A DNA stretch of 43,004 nt from an uncultured Treponema sp. (lineage in GTDB: Bacteria; Spirochaetota; Spirochaetia; Treponematales; Treponemataceae): assembly GCA_937885175.1 (NCBI GenBank), contig CAKZZO010000040.1, positions 1-43,004 on the forward strand. The letters run 5' to 3'. The translations under genes and the position numbers were made by a program. This document shows positions 1 through 7,734 of the stretch, one piece after another (positions within the stretch are counted from its first letter, which is position 1; the number at the start of each line of letters is the position of its first letter). Under the pieces are notes generated by a model. That model saw only the letters and a list, made by a program, of their open reading frames with translations, made no database searches and was not told where the DNA came from.

Positions 1-2
1 AG

Positions 3-1157
3 AACAGCAAGACTTTTACAGGTGATAATGTTAACGAGCAGAGATTTAAAATCCAGACTTCAAAACTCTTTCCAAAATACGATGATGATTCTGAATATAG
101 TTTTTATAAAGAAATAAACACGAACTTTTCTGCTCTCAAAGCAAAAGGCTTTATTGATTACAAATCAGAAAGAAGTGGAAAAATAAAAGCTGTTTATCTT
201 GTAAAGCCAGCAATTCCTGAAATCTACACATACATAAGTAGAGAAGCAAAAAGCGATACCAATAATCGTTTATTTCAGATCTGGCAAAAATATGAAAATC
301 TGAATGCAGTAGATTATTCTCCGCTATTACTTTATATATCTGACCAGAAACAACATATTAAAGAAAACAAGAAGATTCTATTCTTTGAAGGAGATTTTGA
401 GCAGCATAAAGATATCTTGCTTGCATGTAAGTCAATCTTGGAAAATCAGGAAGAAATTTTTATCCGCGAGTTGTCTGTAAAACTCTTCAACAATTCAAAA
501 CACCTTGAATCGATTGAATCTTCTGTTCGAGCCCTTCTGTATACATATGGCGAATATGATGAGAAAGATACAGTACTAGAAGAACACAACATTATAAAAA
601 CTCCTACCTATGTAATGGTCAAGGGAAAAGGAATATTAGACTGTGGCCAGAAAATTGATTTATCAAAAATTGACGGGGATATAGGGCTTTCTACAAAAAC
701 ACTAAAAGGGCTTAAGTCCATTGAACTCAACGGAGCTTCTGTCATAACAATAGAAAATTTAACAAGCTTTCATAAATATCAGCCTCAAAACGAATTAGCA
801 ATCTACCTTGGTGGATTTCACAATTCTGTAAAAAGAGATTTCATTCAACTTGCCTCTAGATGCAATCCTAACACAATATTTAAACACTATGGCGATATAG
901 ATGCCGGCGGATTTTATATTCTGGAGCATTTAAAAGCAAAGACGGGGATAAACTTCGTTCCATATAAAATGGATGTAGAAACTTTGCTGTCTAATAAAGA
1001 AAATTGGATAGGATTATCTGATAATGATAAGAAAAGGCTTTCCAAATTGGCTGATAAGAATCCATTACATAAAGATGTCATCCAGTTCATGCTGGAGAAT
1101 AACTGTAAGCTGGAGCAGGAAGCAGAAAGCATAGTTTGCCATGCGAGTCCATGCTGA
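3..1157 (+). CDS. jetD: Wadjet-type JetD (DUF2220) C-terminal part, cut by window edge
   Basis: The open frame runs in from the left edge (first full codon at 3), so the true start lies outside; TTG or ATG codons inside are not needed. The last ~130 residues carry the TOPRIM-like pattern of JetD: an ENLTSF segment, YLGGFHN, then HYGDIDAGGF and KMDVETL, which supply the acidic metal-binding positions. LEQEAE near the end matches the family's conserved LEQE tail. In Wadjet systems JetD is the nuclease that works with the JetABC SMC-like complex to cleave plasmid DNA; jetABC would lie upstream and cannot be seen. The last few codons (about HASPC) run to the edge of an IS110 remnant, so the natural C-terminus may be altered. 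Family call is firm; activity is unknown. Confidence 0.75.
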   Translation, partial: NSKTFTGDNVNEQRFKIQTSKLFPKYDDDSEYSFYKEINTNFSALKAKGFIDYKSERSGKIKAVYLVKPAIPEIYTYISREAKSDTNNRLFQIWQKYENLNAVDYSPLLLYISDQKQHIKENKKILFFEGDFEQHKDILLACKSILENQEEIFIRELSVKLFNNSKHLESIESSVRALLYTYGEYDEKDTVLEEHNIIKTPTYVMVKGKGILDCGQKIDLSKIDGDIGLSTKTLKGLKSIELNGASVITIENLTSFHKYQPQNELAIYLGGFHNSVKRDFIQLASRCNPNTIFKHYGDIDAGGFYILEHLKAKTGINFVPYKMDVETLLSNKENWIGLSDNDKKRLSKLADKNPLHKDVIQFMLENNCKLEQEAESIVCHASPC

Positions 1158-1174
1158 GGAATGCAAATATATGT

Positions 1175-1507
1175 CTAACGGTCAACTTTCGGGACGAACC
1201 CTATGAAGTTGCTTATCTGATGCGCGTTCTCAAACCTGCCCACATCGCCGACATAGGCGACATAAGAAAGTGCGGTTATTGGTCCGATTCCCGGCACCGT
1301 CATTATTTTCTGAACCTTGTCGTCTTTCTCGACTTCCTCATTGATTTTTTTATAAAGTTCCCCTATCTGTTTCTCGATGAGGTCAAGCCTTTCTGCGAGC
1401 CGTCCCGCCTCATCCTTTTCATAACGAGTAAGTTCTGATGAATCGAAATATTTTCCGCGCAAATCTTGCGCTGGCGGTTCAGCTCTGCAAGCAATAGCGC
1501 GCGCCAT
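1175..1507 (-). pseudogene. IS110-family transposase remnant, middle part
   Basis: The minus-strand frame encodes a coiled segment followed by a PGIGPITALSYVAYVGD motif and NFIGFVPKVDR. This is the start of the Transposase_20 domain of IS110-type (DEDD) transposases. The N-terminal catalytic domain is missing: an in-frame stop lies just upstream of the first ATG, and the first ~15 residues look like junction sequence. The frame stops right after KVDR, where the sequence passes into jetD. It shares 187 bp with a second remnant near 8.3 kb that carries the complementary C-terminal part. It is not a functional transposase. Confidence 0.85.
1177..1363. repeat. 187-bp direct repeat, left copy (IS110 sequence)
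   Basis: Bases 1177-1363 match 8259-8445 in the same orientation over 187 bp with one difference seen by eye (GTCGTC against GCCGTC near the right end). Both copies are inside IS110 transposase sequence. They bound a 7.1-kb block of accessory genes. Confidence 0.9.
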
Positions 1508-1545
1508 TTTTGACTACACAATCCGGAAGCAGTAGGCTCCAAAGT

Positions 1546-1570
1546 TTTTCAGTGTGTAAAACGCACTGGA
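1546..1570 (+). repeat. 25-bp hairpin element upstream of a secreted-protein gene, copy 1
   Basis: The 25 bases here are identical to 3647-3671. They contain a 7-bp inverted repeat, CAGTGTG-TAAAA-CGCACTG (one G-T pair). In both places the element lies 55-58 bp ahead of the ATG of an exported protein, and the leaders also share an almost identical AATCAA-T-rich-AAGGAG stretch. It may be a regulatory hairpin or mobile-repeat debris. Confidence 0.7.
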
Positions 1571-1627
1571 AGCAGTTTTTTTCACTCCTTAAACTGTATG
1601 CAGAATCAATTTTTTAAGGAGTTTTAC

Positions 1628-2164
1628 ATGAAAAAAATGTTGTGTGCAATTGCTATGTGCGTTGCGTTGGTAAGCGGTGCTTTTGCTCAGGAGGCAGAAA
1701 CAAGTTCTAAAAAAGGCGGTTTTGATTATCACAATATCAAAATCGAAGCAGCAGTTCCTTTAGTACTTTTAGGAATTGGTTTCGATGTTCGAGGCTCTTA
1801 TCAGTTTGATATAAACGAAAACTGGTGGTGGAACGTAGGTCTTGATACTCATTTTTCTTCAAATATAATATGTGGTAACAATATTAGCATTTTAGCTTTT
1901 GGCTCTATTGGACGGAAAACAATTTATTTGACTTATGGTCTTGGACTGGGAATTAATACAGAATACAGCGAGGTAGGATTCGTTCCTCTTGATTTAAGAT
2001 TCGGCTGGCAACCAGGATTTAAAAATAAAGATTCAGGACTATCATTTAAGCTTGAAGCAGGTCTGTTCGGTGCTTGGTCATGGAAAGAAAATACACCAGA
2101 TGGAGAAAAACTCGGTTTTGAGACAGCACCGGGCATAAATCTCGGCGTAGCGTATAAGCTGTAA
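1628..2164 (+). CDS. Exported outer-membrane-type beta protein, function unknown
   Basis: The 178-residue protein starts at ATG 1628, chosen because AAGGAG lies 6 nt upstream and the start gives a clean signal peptide (MKKMLCAIAMCVALVSGAFA, cut before QEAE). An ATG at 1598 in frame has no ribosome site and would spoil the signal. The mature part is rich in alternating aromatic and glycine residues (GFDVRGSYQF, NWWWNVGLDTHF, YLTYGLGLGINT, GINLGVAYKL) and ends in a hydrophobic strand. This is typical of a small 8-stranded outer-membrane barrel. I do not recognise a specific family. It follows hairpin element copy 1 and ends at a terminator shared with the converging ATPase gene. Confidence 0.75.
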   Translation: MKKMLCAIAMCVALVSGAFAQEAETSSKKGGFDYHNIKIEAAVPLVLLGIGFDVRGSYQFDINENWWWNVGLDTHFSSNIICGNNISILAFGSIGRKTIYLTYGLGLGINTEYSEVGFVPLDLRFGWQPGFKNKDSGLSFKLEAGLFGAWSWKENTPDGEKLGFETAPGINLGVAYKL

Positions 2165-2201
2165 AATATCAGAGAACACTAAAGTTTATCAGCTATCGTT
2201 T

Positions 2202-2232
2202 TCCGTCTTGCTTTGCGGGGCGGATTTTTTTT
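2202..2232 (+). terminator. Intrinsic terminator
   Basis: A 10-bp stem (2202-2211 with 2215-2224, three G-T pairs) with a TTT loop is followed by eight T. It ends the outer-membrane-type gene and touches the stop codon of the converging ATPase. Confidence 0.65.
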
Positions 2233-3547
2233 ATTTTTCGCTATAATCCCTATGTTCTGAAAACCATGTGCATACGGCATAAAGCGGCAGGTTATCAAAG
2301 CGTTTTTCTGCTCTGTAGTCTGACATGGAAATTCTTACACCTCGCAAATTTTCATTTTTGTCTAATACTGCTTTTAAGCTTCTTGCATGAAGATTTTCTT
2401 CTGCCTTTACTTCTATTGGAATTACAGATGAATCCTTTTGAAGCACAAAGTCTATTTCGCTCGTTGAATTTTCGTTTGTGTAATAGTAAATAGCTTCTTC
2501 TCGGCAAGATGCAATTTGCTGTTCAACATATTGTTCTGTGAACGCTCCCTTGTATTCTTCAAAAACTGAATTTCCCAATAAAATGTCTTTTATGGGAGTG
2601 TCAGTGAACGCACCAAAAAGTCCGCAGTCATTCATAAAAAGTTTAAACGCATTAAAATCCTCGTAAAACTTTATAGGCATGGCGATTTTATTTACTCTCG
2701 TAATTTTATGAACGATTCCTGCATCGCAAAGCCATTGAATTGCATTTTCATATTCTGCCGCCCTTGAGCCTTTCCTGATAGCGCCATACACAAATTTTTT
2801 ATTTTCTTTTGCCAGCTGAGCTGGAATTGAAGACCAAACAATTCTAATTTTTGCTATGTCAGATTTTGAAGCGTGCTTTACAATGTCATCGTCGTAGTCA
2901 TGAAGAATCGCTTTTTGAATTTTCCGAACTGCAAGCACATCCCCGCTTGATGCATATTCTTTAACGCAGGCAGGCATTCCGCCCGTAAAATAATACTGTC
3001 GCAAAAGTTCAATAAACGAAGATTTTAAAGACGCTATATCGTTCCATTCACAAGATGATAAAATCTGCGCTTTTTGCTCTTCTCCAACAGCAAGTAAAAA
3101 TTCTTCAAAATTCAGCGGATAAAGATGAAGCGTGTCAACTTTTCCAACGGGGAACGATTCTCCCTCACGAGTTTTCAGCCCCAAAAGAGAACCTGCTGCC
3201 GCAATATGAAATTCAGGTGCGTTTTCACAAAAATATTTTAATGAGCCTAATGCTTTGGTAAGTTCTTGAATTTCATCAAAAAAAATAAACGTCTTTTCGG
3301 GAATAGCAGGCATGTGGGAAATTGCAGAGACAATTCGCAAGATTCGCTTTACATCATAGTCAATAAAAAGGTCTTTTACTTCGGGATTATTGTCGCAATT
3401 GATTTTTATGTAATGCTCATATTCGTTTTTGCCAAATTCGTCTAAAAGCCATGTTTTGCCAACCTGACGCGCCCCCTCTAAAATGAGTGGCTTTCGGTTT
3501 GAGGAATTTTTCCATGCAAGCAAGTCTTTATACAGTCTTCGTTTCAC
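2231..3547 (-). CDS. AAA ATPase with DUF4143 / PD-(D/E)XK-like C-terminus, copy 1
   Basis: The 438-residue protein belongs to the AAA_14-DUF4143 family. Walker A is GARQVGKT (about residue 21), Walker B is FIFFDEIQE (about 87), followed by AAAGSLLG, the sensor-like motif of the family. The C-terminal domain contains SEIDFVLQ then IPIEVKAEE, the E-x-D...E-x-K pattern of a PD-(D/E)XK nuclease fold. The start is a GTG at 3547, giving the family N-terminus MKRRLYKDLLAWK; no clear Shine-Dalgarno is visible. The cellular role is unknown; many genomes carry several divergent copies. Three repeats with a 33-bp period lie directly upstream. A second copy sits at 8.5-9.9 kb. Confidence 0.85.
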   Translation of the reverse strand: MKRRLYKDLLAWKNSSNRKPLILEGARQVGKTWLLDEFGKNEYEHYIKINCDNNPEVKDLFIDYDVKRILRIVSAISHMPAIPEKTFIFFDEIQELTKALGSLKYFCENAPEFHIAAAGSLLGLKTREGESFPVGKVDTLHLYPLNFEEFLLAVGEEQKAQILSSCEWNDIASLKSSFIELLRQYYFTGGMPACVKEYASSGDVLAVRKIQKAILHDYDDDIVKHASKSDIAKIRIVWSSIPAQLAKENKKFVYGAIRKGSRAAEYENAIQWLCDAGIVHKITRVNKIAMPIKFYEDFNAFKLFMNDCGLFGAFTDTPIKDILLGNSVFEEYKGAFTEQYVEQQIASCREEAIYYYTNENSTSEIDFVLQKDSSVIPIEVKAEENLHARSLKAVLDKNENLRGVRISMSDYRAEKRFDNLPLYAVCTWFSEHRDYSEK

Positions 3548-3556
3548 ACTGTTATT

Positions 3557-3642
3557 ATTACACTTTTCTAGGGATAATTCAAGACATACATTACATTTTT
3601 CTTGGGATGCTAAAAGATAATTATTACATTTTTCTTGGGATA
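3557..3642. repeat. Three-copy direct repeat array, exact 33-bp period
   Basis: Copies start at 3557, 3590 and 3623, exactly 33 bp apart. On the + strand the unit reads ATTACA-(C/T)TTTTCT-(A/T)GGGAT. On the gene strand it is TCCC(A/T)AGAAAA(A/G)TGTAAT. The 13-14 bp between units are not conserved. The array starts 10 bp from the GTG of the DUF4143 ATPase, so it overlaps where its promoter or leader should be. Related units precede the second DUF4143 gene. Confidence 0.85.
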
Positions 3643-3646
3643 AAAA

Positions 3647-3671
3647 TTTTCAGTGTGTAAAACGCACTGGA
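3647..3671 (+). repeat. 25-bp hairpin element upstream of lipoprotein gene, copy 2
   Basis: Identical over 25 bp to 1546-1570, with the same CAGTGTG/CGCACTG stem and TAAAA loop. It is followed by a C8 tract and then by the same AATCAA-T-rich-AAGGAG leader found ahead of the gene at 1628. Confidence 0.7.
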
Positions 3672-3677
3672 TTTTTA

Positions 3678-3685
3678 CCCCCCCC
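3678..3685 (+). repeat. C8 homopolymer in the lipoprotein leader
   Basis: Eight C in a row lie between the hairpin element and the ribosome site, 40 bp before the ATG at 3726. A TTTTTA-C8 string here also occurs, inverted, as the G9 tract at 5848. Slippage could alter promoter or leader spacing. Confidence 0.8.
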
Positions 3686-3725
3686 TAGTAAAATAACCTT
3701 AAATCAAATTTTTAAGGAGTTTTAC

Positions 3726-4628
3726 ATGAAAAAACTTTTCAAAGCATTGGCAGTGCTCGCAGTAGTAGCGGCACTGGGATTTGGATTTGTTTCTTGCGGA
3801 GACAGTGGCGATGACAACAACGGCTCTGGAAGCCCAAGTTCTGGCGGCGGAAACGGCGGAAACTCAACTACTGCTGTAACTAAAGAAACAATCGCTCCAA
3901 AAAACTTTAAGGTTGAACAGGTTGAGGGGCAGAACAAGCTCAAATTCACATGGGAAGCAGGAACTGTAGCGGATTCTACTTATTACTTGACCTATATTGG
4001 TGGATTTAATTGGTGGGAAGGATTCTTTAACGGAGAAACTTCATATACAATAGATTGGTTCACAAACGCAGGCTCAGGCAATGGATCCGGCATAGCACTA
4101 GATTCCGGAGAGTATGAATTTACTTTATATGCAGAAGGATGGTCAAACGAGGCTAGGAGTAAGATATATACAGACCCAATTTCTGCAAAAGTAAATTTTC
4201 AGGCTAAGCTTTTTGCACCGACTGTTCCTGAAAACATTGAAGCCTATCAAACACATCCTAATACTGAATCTTATCTTGCTTATGTAAATTTTGATAAAAT
4301 TAATAACAATGGTAATTACTGGATTTGGTATGTAAGTACAACAAACGATATTAACACTGCAGTTATACGCCAAGTTACAAAGACTTCTGTAAACAGAGTT
4401 TGCTTCTCCTACGAAAAAAATGAGCTTCCTGCTAAGGATACAACAGTATATGTATGGATAAAATCTGCTTTAAAACTTATTAACACTGATGGAAATGAAG
4501 CTGATAGGAGTGATTTAAATGTAATGGAAATGGGGGGAGAGTTCTCTTTCATAAAAGCTGATAGTGATACATATTCTGCCCCTACAGAGCCATTTACATT
4601 TGTTTGGAATCTGGACACAGACAACTAA
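3726..4628 (+). CDS. Surface lipoprotein with Gly/Ser linker and repeated beta domains
   Basis: The 300-residue protein starts at ATG 3726 behind AAGGAG. The signal peptide ends in FGFVSC, a relaxed spirochaetal lipobox, with Cys about residue 25 as the lipidated residue. A low-complexity linker (GDSGDDNNGSGSPSSGGG) follows, typical of lipoproteins held off the membrane. The rest reads as two fibronectin-III-like halves, each opening with a proline phrase (APKNFKVEQVEG; APTVPENIEAYQ) and containing YYLTYIGGF or YWIWYVSTT strands. The function is unknown; adhesion or substrate binding is only a guess. Its leader shares the hairpin element with the gene at 1628 and holds a C8 tract. Confidence 0.75.
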   Translation: MKKLFKALAVLAVVAALGFGFVSCGDSGDDNNGSGSPSSGGGNGGNSTTAVTKETIAPKNFKVEQVEGQNKLKFTWEAGTVADSTYYLTYIGGFNWWEGFFNGETSYTIDWFTNAGSGNGSGIALDSGEYEFTLYAEGWSNEARSKIYTDPISAKVNFQAKLFAPTVPENIEAYQTHPNTESYLAYVNFDKINNNGNYWIWYVSTTNDINTAVIRQVTKTSVNRVCFSYEKNELPAKDTTVYVWIKSALKLINTDGNEADRSDLNVMEMGGEFSFIKADSDTYSAPTEPFTFVWNLDTDN

Positions 4629-4646
4629 TTCAAATCTCGGCTAAAG

Positions 4647-4670
4647 GGCTGGCATTTATCTTGCCAGTCC
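4647..4670 (+). terminator. Possible terminator hairpin after the lipoprotein gene
   Basis: GGCTGGCA pairs with TGCCAGTC across a 7-nt loop. There is no strong T run after it, so termination is uncertain. Confidence 0.4.
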
Positions 4671-4704
4671 TAAAACTTACATTTTTAAGCACAGGAGCAA
4701 TATT

Positions 4705-5208
4705 ATGCAGAAACAAATCATCGTCGTCCGCGGCGTTTCCAACAGCGGAAAGACCCACACCGTAAATTACATCGCAGACCAGATTGTCCTTTCATACATG
4801 AGGAAGCAGTGTTCTTCGGTTCATTACGCAAAACTCAAGATAACTATAGAAGTGCTTTGGGGTACGGTAAAATGCGGAGAACTGATGTGCGTTATCACCA
4901 TAGAATTTAAGGGTGTCAAAATCACAATCGGAATCTGTACGGCGGGCGATTTTGCGGAGGAAACTGCAAAAAGAGTTGAGAAACTTGTTTCTTACGGATG
5001 CGACATCATAATCTGCGCGTGCAAGGGCGTTGAGGGAAAGCACGACAAGGTTTACAACGCGATTCTCGCCGTCGCACAGGATTACAAGGCTGTTCCCCTG
5101 ACGACAGACCACCTTAAAGAAGAGCCTGATTCAATTGTAAAAACAAAGGTTGCTGACCCGATTCTTGAACAAATCTATAAGGCAGTCGATGCGTTTTTAA
5201 AGTTGTAA
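4705..5208 (+). CDS. Small P-loop NTPase, function unknown
   Basis: The 167-residue protein starts at ATG 4705 with AGGAG 8 nt upstream. The first strand and P-loop are IIVVRGVSNSGKTHTV (Walker A GVSNSGKT, about residues 10-17). A later hydrophobic strand, CDIIICACKG, could serve as Walker B-like, and GICTAGDF may be a switch-like loop. The size and layout resemble a small nucleoside-kinase-like or ATPase protein, but I do not recognise the family. It stands alone between the lipoprotein and the membrane protein, on the same strand. Confidence 0.6.
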   Translation: MQKQIIVVRGVSNSGKTHTVNYIADQIVLSYMRKQCSSVHYAKLKITIEVLWGTVKCGELMCVITIEFKGVKITIGICTAGDFAEETAKRVEKLVSYGCDIIICACKGVEGKHDKVYNAILAVAQDYKAVPLTTDHLKEEPDSIVKTKVADPILEQIYKAVDAFLKL

Positions 5209-5244
5209 CATATCTATTCCACTTGTCAGTAAAATAGTGCTATC

Positions 5245-5859
5245 ATGAATCAAAATATGCTTCGAGAATCAAAACAAAAATTACCTGTCATCCTCTCCAT
5301 CCTCATTTTCAGCATTCTCGATTTCTGTGCAATGACATTCTTTCAGGACCTCCTTCACACACCGCTTTTTTTCGACACGATTTTCATGATTGCCGCTCTT
5401 TTTGCTTTCGGTCCTGTTGCGGCCCTTTTTGAATATGTCATTTTTATATCCCTTGTGTGCGTGAAGCTAATTTTTCTTTATGGGAAAACTGACCATGTTT
5501 ATCTTTACACGCTTTCAGCCCTCACCATCATTCTTGTGACGCATCTTTTTGTCCGTCGCAAGGAAAAACTTCATCAGGGCGTGAACCTCACTTTCCTCTA
5601 TATTCTGACTGCTTCTGTTCTTGCAGGACTTGCCTGTTCAGTCGTTTCGGGCTTCATTAATTATTTTTCTAGCAACCTCATTCAAAAAAACTGGGATTTT
5701 AATAAAATCATCTTTGCCTTCAGCGGCGAATATCTGGATTTCCTTGTCTCTGCAATTATCGGCCGCATTCCCGTTACCATTTTGGACAGAGTGATTACAA
5801 CCTTTGCAGGCTTTGGAGTGAGCAGCCTGTATAGTAAAATTATGTACGGGGGGGGGTAA
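5245..5859 (+). CDS. Multi-spanning membrane protein (ECF-S-like), G9 tract at 3' end
   Basis: The 204-residue protein has five or six hydrophobic helices (LSILIFSILDFCAMTFF, FMIAALFAFGPVAALF, LYTLSALTIILVTHLF, LYILTASVLAGLACSVV and others). The size and the small-residue helix 3 resemble substrate-binding S components of ECF vitamin transporters, but no family signature is certain. No Shine-Dalgarno is visible; a TAAAAT hexamer ends 9 nt before the ATG. The final codons (MYGGG-stop) are made by nine G. With eight G the frame would continue as GGGKKRRQDAA and stop at the TGA at about 5880. The two-component pair follows on the same strand. Confidence 0.6.
   Translation: MNQNMLRESKQKLPVILSILIFSILDFCAMTFFQDLLHTPLFFDTIFMIAALFAFGPVAALFEYVIFISLVCVKLIFLYGKTDHVYLYTLSALTIILVTHLFVRRKEKLHQGVNLTFLYILTASVLAGLACSVVSGFINYFSSNLIQKNWDFNKIIFAFSGEYLDFLVSAIIGRIPVTILDRVITTFAGFGVSSLYSKIMYGGG
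5848..5856 (+). repeat. G9 homopolymer inside a reading frame
   Basis: Nine G in a row encode the last three glycines before the TAA of the membrane protein. Loss of one G adds a basic KKRRQDAA tail; gain of one G reads on into the leader of the kinase gene. Poly-G tracts of this length are known slippage sites in treponemes. Confidence 0.85.
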
Positions 5860-5910
5860 AAAGCGACGGCAGGATGCTGCGTGAACAGACATTTACTCTG
5901 TATAGAAAAT

Positions 5911-7044
5911 ATGAAAAAGTTTCTTTTGCTTCTTACATTTATCATTCTTCTCGCTTCATGCACGAAAAAAGATGCGGATAAAATCTACGACACGGATGTA
6001 ATCTGCGATTCCTGGAATGAATTTTGCACAAGGCAGGACGCTCCCTCGCTTTCGCATTTTATCGACACGCTTAAGCGCTTTGACACAAAAAACTTTAAAA
6101 ACGACATGGTACTCAAGGAGTCTGCACAGAATCAGATTGCACTCTGCCTTACGCTCTCAGAAGACTTACAGCCGCTCATTTTGGAAAAAGAAGCTCACAC
6201 GGAAGAGATTTTTGTTACCGTCCACACAATCGATAGGATTTTTATGAGCTTTCTTAAAAGCAAAAACGCAAGTCTTGAAGAAACGCACAAAAATCTGTAC
6301 ACATTCTTCATTTATTTTACGCTTGCGCTTTTGATTGGTGGTGCAATTCTTGTCATTCTGAACATAAGGGAAGGGCTTAAAAAGGACAAAATCATTTACA
6401 GCTCCCAAGCCTTTTTGCAACATTCAATTTTGATTCAGGAAGCCGAACGGAAAAGAATCAGCCGCGAGCTTCACGACACTGTGGCGCAGAACCTCCGCTA
6501 TGTGTCGCTGCTTGCAGAAAACAGCTCTGACAGGGAGGCGGCAGAAAAAATCATTAAGACGCAGAATCAGAATATTGAGGACATCAGAAGCCTGTGCTAC
6601 AACCTGACTCCGCCGGGCATTACAAAAGACAATCTGCTTTCCCTTCTGCAAAAGCTTTCCCAAAAGATTTTGACGGACGACCTTTCATTCCGTCTGGTTT
6701 GCGAAGACGGAATTGATTTTTCTTTCTGGAACGGCGAGGAGCTTTTGAGCATCTACCGCATCGTGCAGGAAGCCTTGCAGAACATCAAAAATCATGCGGA
6801 GGCAAGCGAGGTTACGGTGTTTTTTAAGAAACACAGCACTTATCGCCTTAAAATCATCATTTCTGATGACGGGCGGGGAATGGATGAGGAGCTTGTAAAA
6901 GAAATAAATTCCGGCATTTTTGAAAAGACAAAAGAATCGCATTTTGGAATCAGGAACATGTGCGAGCGGGCAAAGCTTTTGAATGGAAAACTGACCTTTT
7001 CTTCCGCACCGGACTTTGGCACGCATATCACGGTGGAGATTTAG
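5911..7044 (+). CDS. Lipoprotein-type sensor histidine kinase (HisKA_3 / NarL partner)
   Basis: Start ATG 5911 gives MKKFLLLLTFIILLASC, a signal peptide ending in a lipobox (Cys 17). A GTG 30 nt upstream would bury it. A ~115-residue exported sensor segment follows, then one membrane helix (FFIYFTLALLIGGAILVILN). The cytoplasmic part has the HisKA_3 phosphoacceptor RISRELHDTVAQNLR (His 188) and an ATPase domain with IVQEALQNIKNHA (N box), DDGRGM (G1) and HFGIRNMCERA. Together 377 residues. The regulator gene starts 7 bp later. A kinase tethered by both a lipid anchor and a transmembrane helix is uncommon. The signal is unknown; the adjacent membrane protein is a candidate partner. Confidence 0.85.
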   Translation: MKKFLLLLTFIILLASCTKKDADKIYDTDVICDSWNEFCTRQDAPSLSHFIDTLKRFDTKNFKNDMVLKESAQNQIALCLTLSEDLQPLILEKEAHTEEIFVTVHTIDRIFMSFLKSKNASLEETHKNLYTFFIYFTLALLIGGAILVILNIREGLKKDKIIYSSQAFLQHSILIQEAERKRISRELHDTVAQNLRYVSLLAENSSDREAAEKIIKTQNQNIEDIRSLCYNLTPPGITKDNLLSLLQKLSQKILTDDLSFRLVCEDGIDFSFWNGEELLSIYRIVQEALQNIKNHAEASEVTVFFKKHSTYRLKIIISDDGRGMDEELVKEINSGIFEKTKESHFGIRNMCERAKLLNGKLTFSSAPDFGTHITVEI

Positions 7045-7050
7045 GGAAAA

Positions 7051-7674
7051 ATGAGCAGAACATTTTACATCGCAGACGACCACGAGCTTTTACGCATCGG
7101 CACAATTTCTTACATCGAAAAAAAATCTGACTGGCTTTGCAAAGGAAATGCTGACAGTCCAAAAGCAGCCCTTTCTGACCTTGAGCTTTTATCTATTGGA
7201 AACACGCTTCCAGACCTCGTAATTTCTGACCTCAATTTTTCAGGCGATGACGCAGGCTTTGATTTTATTTCAAAACTTCACTCTCTTTATCCAGATTTAA
7301 AAATCATCGTGTATTCGATGTTCTTTTCTGCCGGAATGGTTCAGACAGCCCTTGAAAACGGCGCTACAGGCTACATTTCTAAAAACGCACCGTCAACCGA
7401 GCTTTTAGAGTGTATGGAAAACGCATTTAGTGGAAAAACATTCATTCAAAAGGATTTGCAGGAAAATCTTTCAAAATTCAACTCGTTTACCGATGCCCTT
7501 ACCAGACGAGAAAAACAGGTTATGGCTCTCATCATTAAAAACTGCTCGAACCTTCAGATTTCAGAAACGCTGAACATCCGCCAGCGCGCAGTAGAAAACT
7601 ACATTTCAAGCATCTACGAAAAAACTGGGATTAACGATAAAAAGGAATTTATCAAGCGATTCGGGAAGATGTGA
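7051..7674 (+). CDS. NarL/FixJ-type response regulator
   Basis: The 207-residue protein has a receiver domain with the acidic pair DD at 9-10, phosphoacceptor Asp 60 (LVISDLNF), a Ser in IVYSMF and Lys in YISKNA. It is followed by a LuxR-type helix-turn-helix (ALTRREKQVMALIIKNCSN then ISETLNIRQRAVENYISSIYEK). It starts 7 bp after the HisKA_3 kinase and is its evident partner. It is a DNA-binding transcription regulator; the targets are unknown. Confidence 0.9.
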   Translation: MSRTFYIADDHELLRIGTISYIEKKSDWLCKGNADSPKAALSDLELLSIGNTLPDLVISDLNFSGDDAGFDFISKLHSLYPDLKIIVYSMFFSAGMVQTALENGATGYISKNAPSTELLECMENAFSGKTFIQKDLQENLSKFNSFTDALTRREKQVMALIIKNCSNLQISETLNIRQRAVENYISSIYEKTGINDKKEFIKRFGKM

Positions 7675-7734
7675 GGGGAAGCTGCGGTAGTACTTCCCAC
7701 ACAGCCCCAAAAATGCAAAGCTTCAGGAGGAGAT

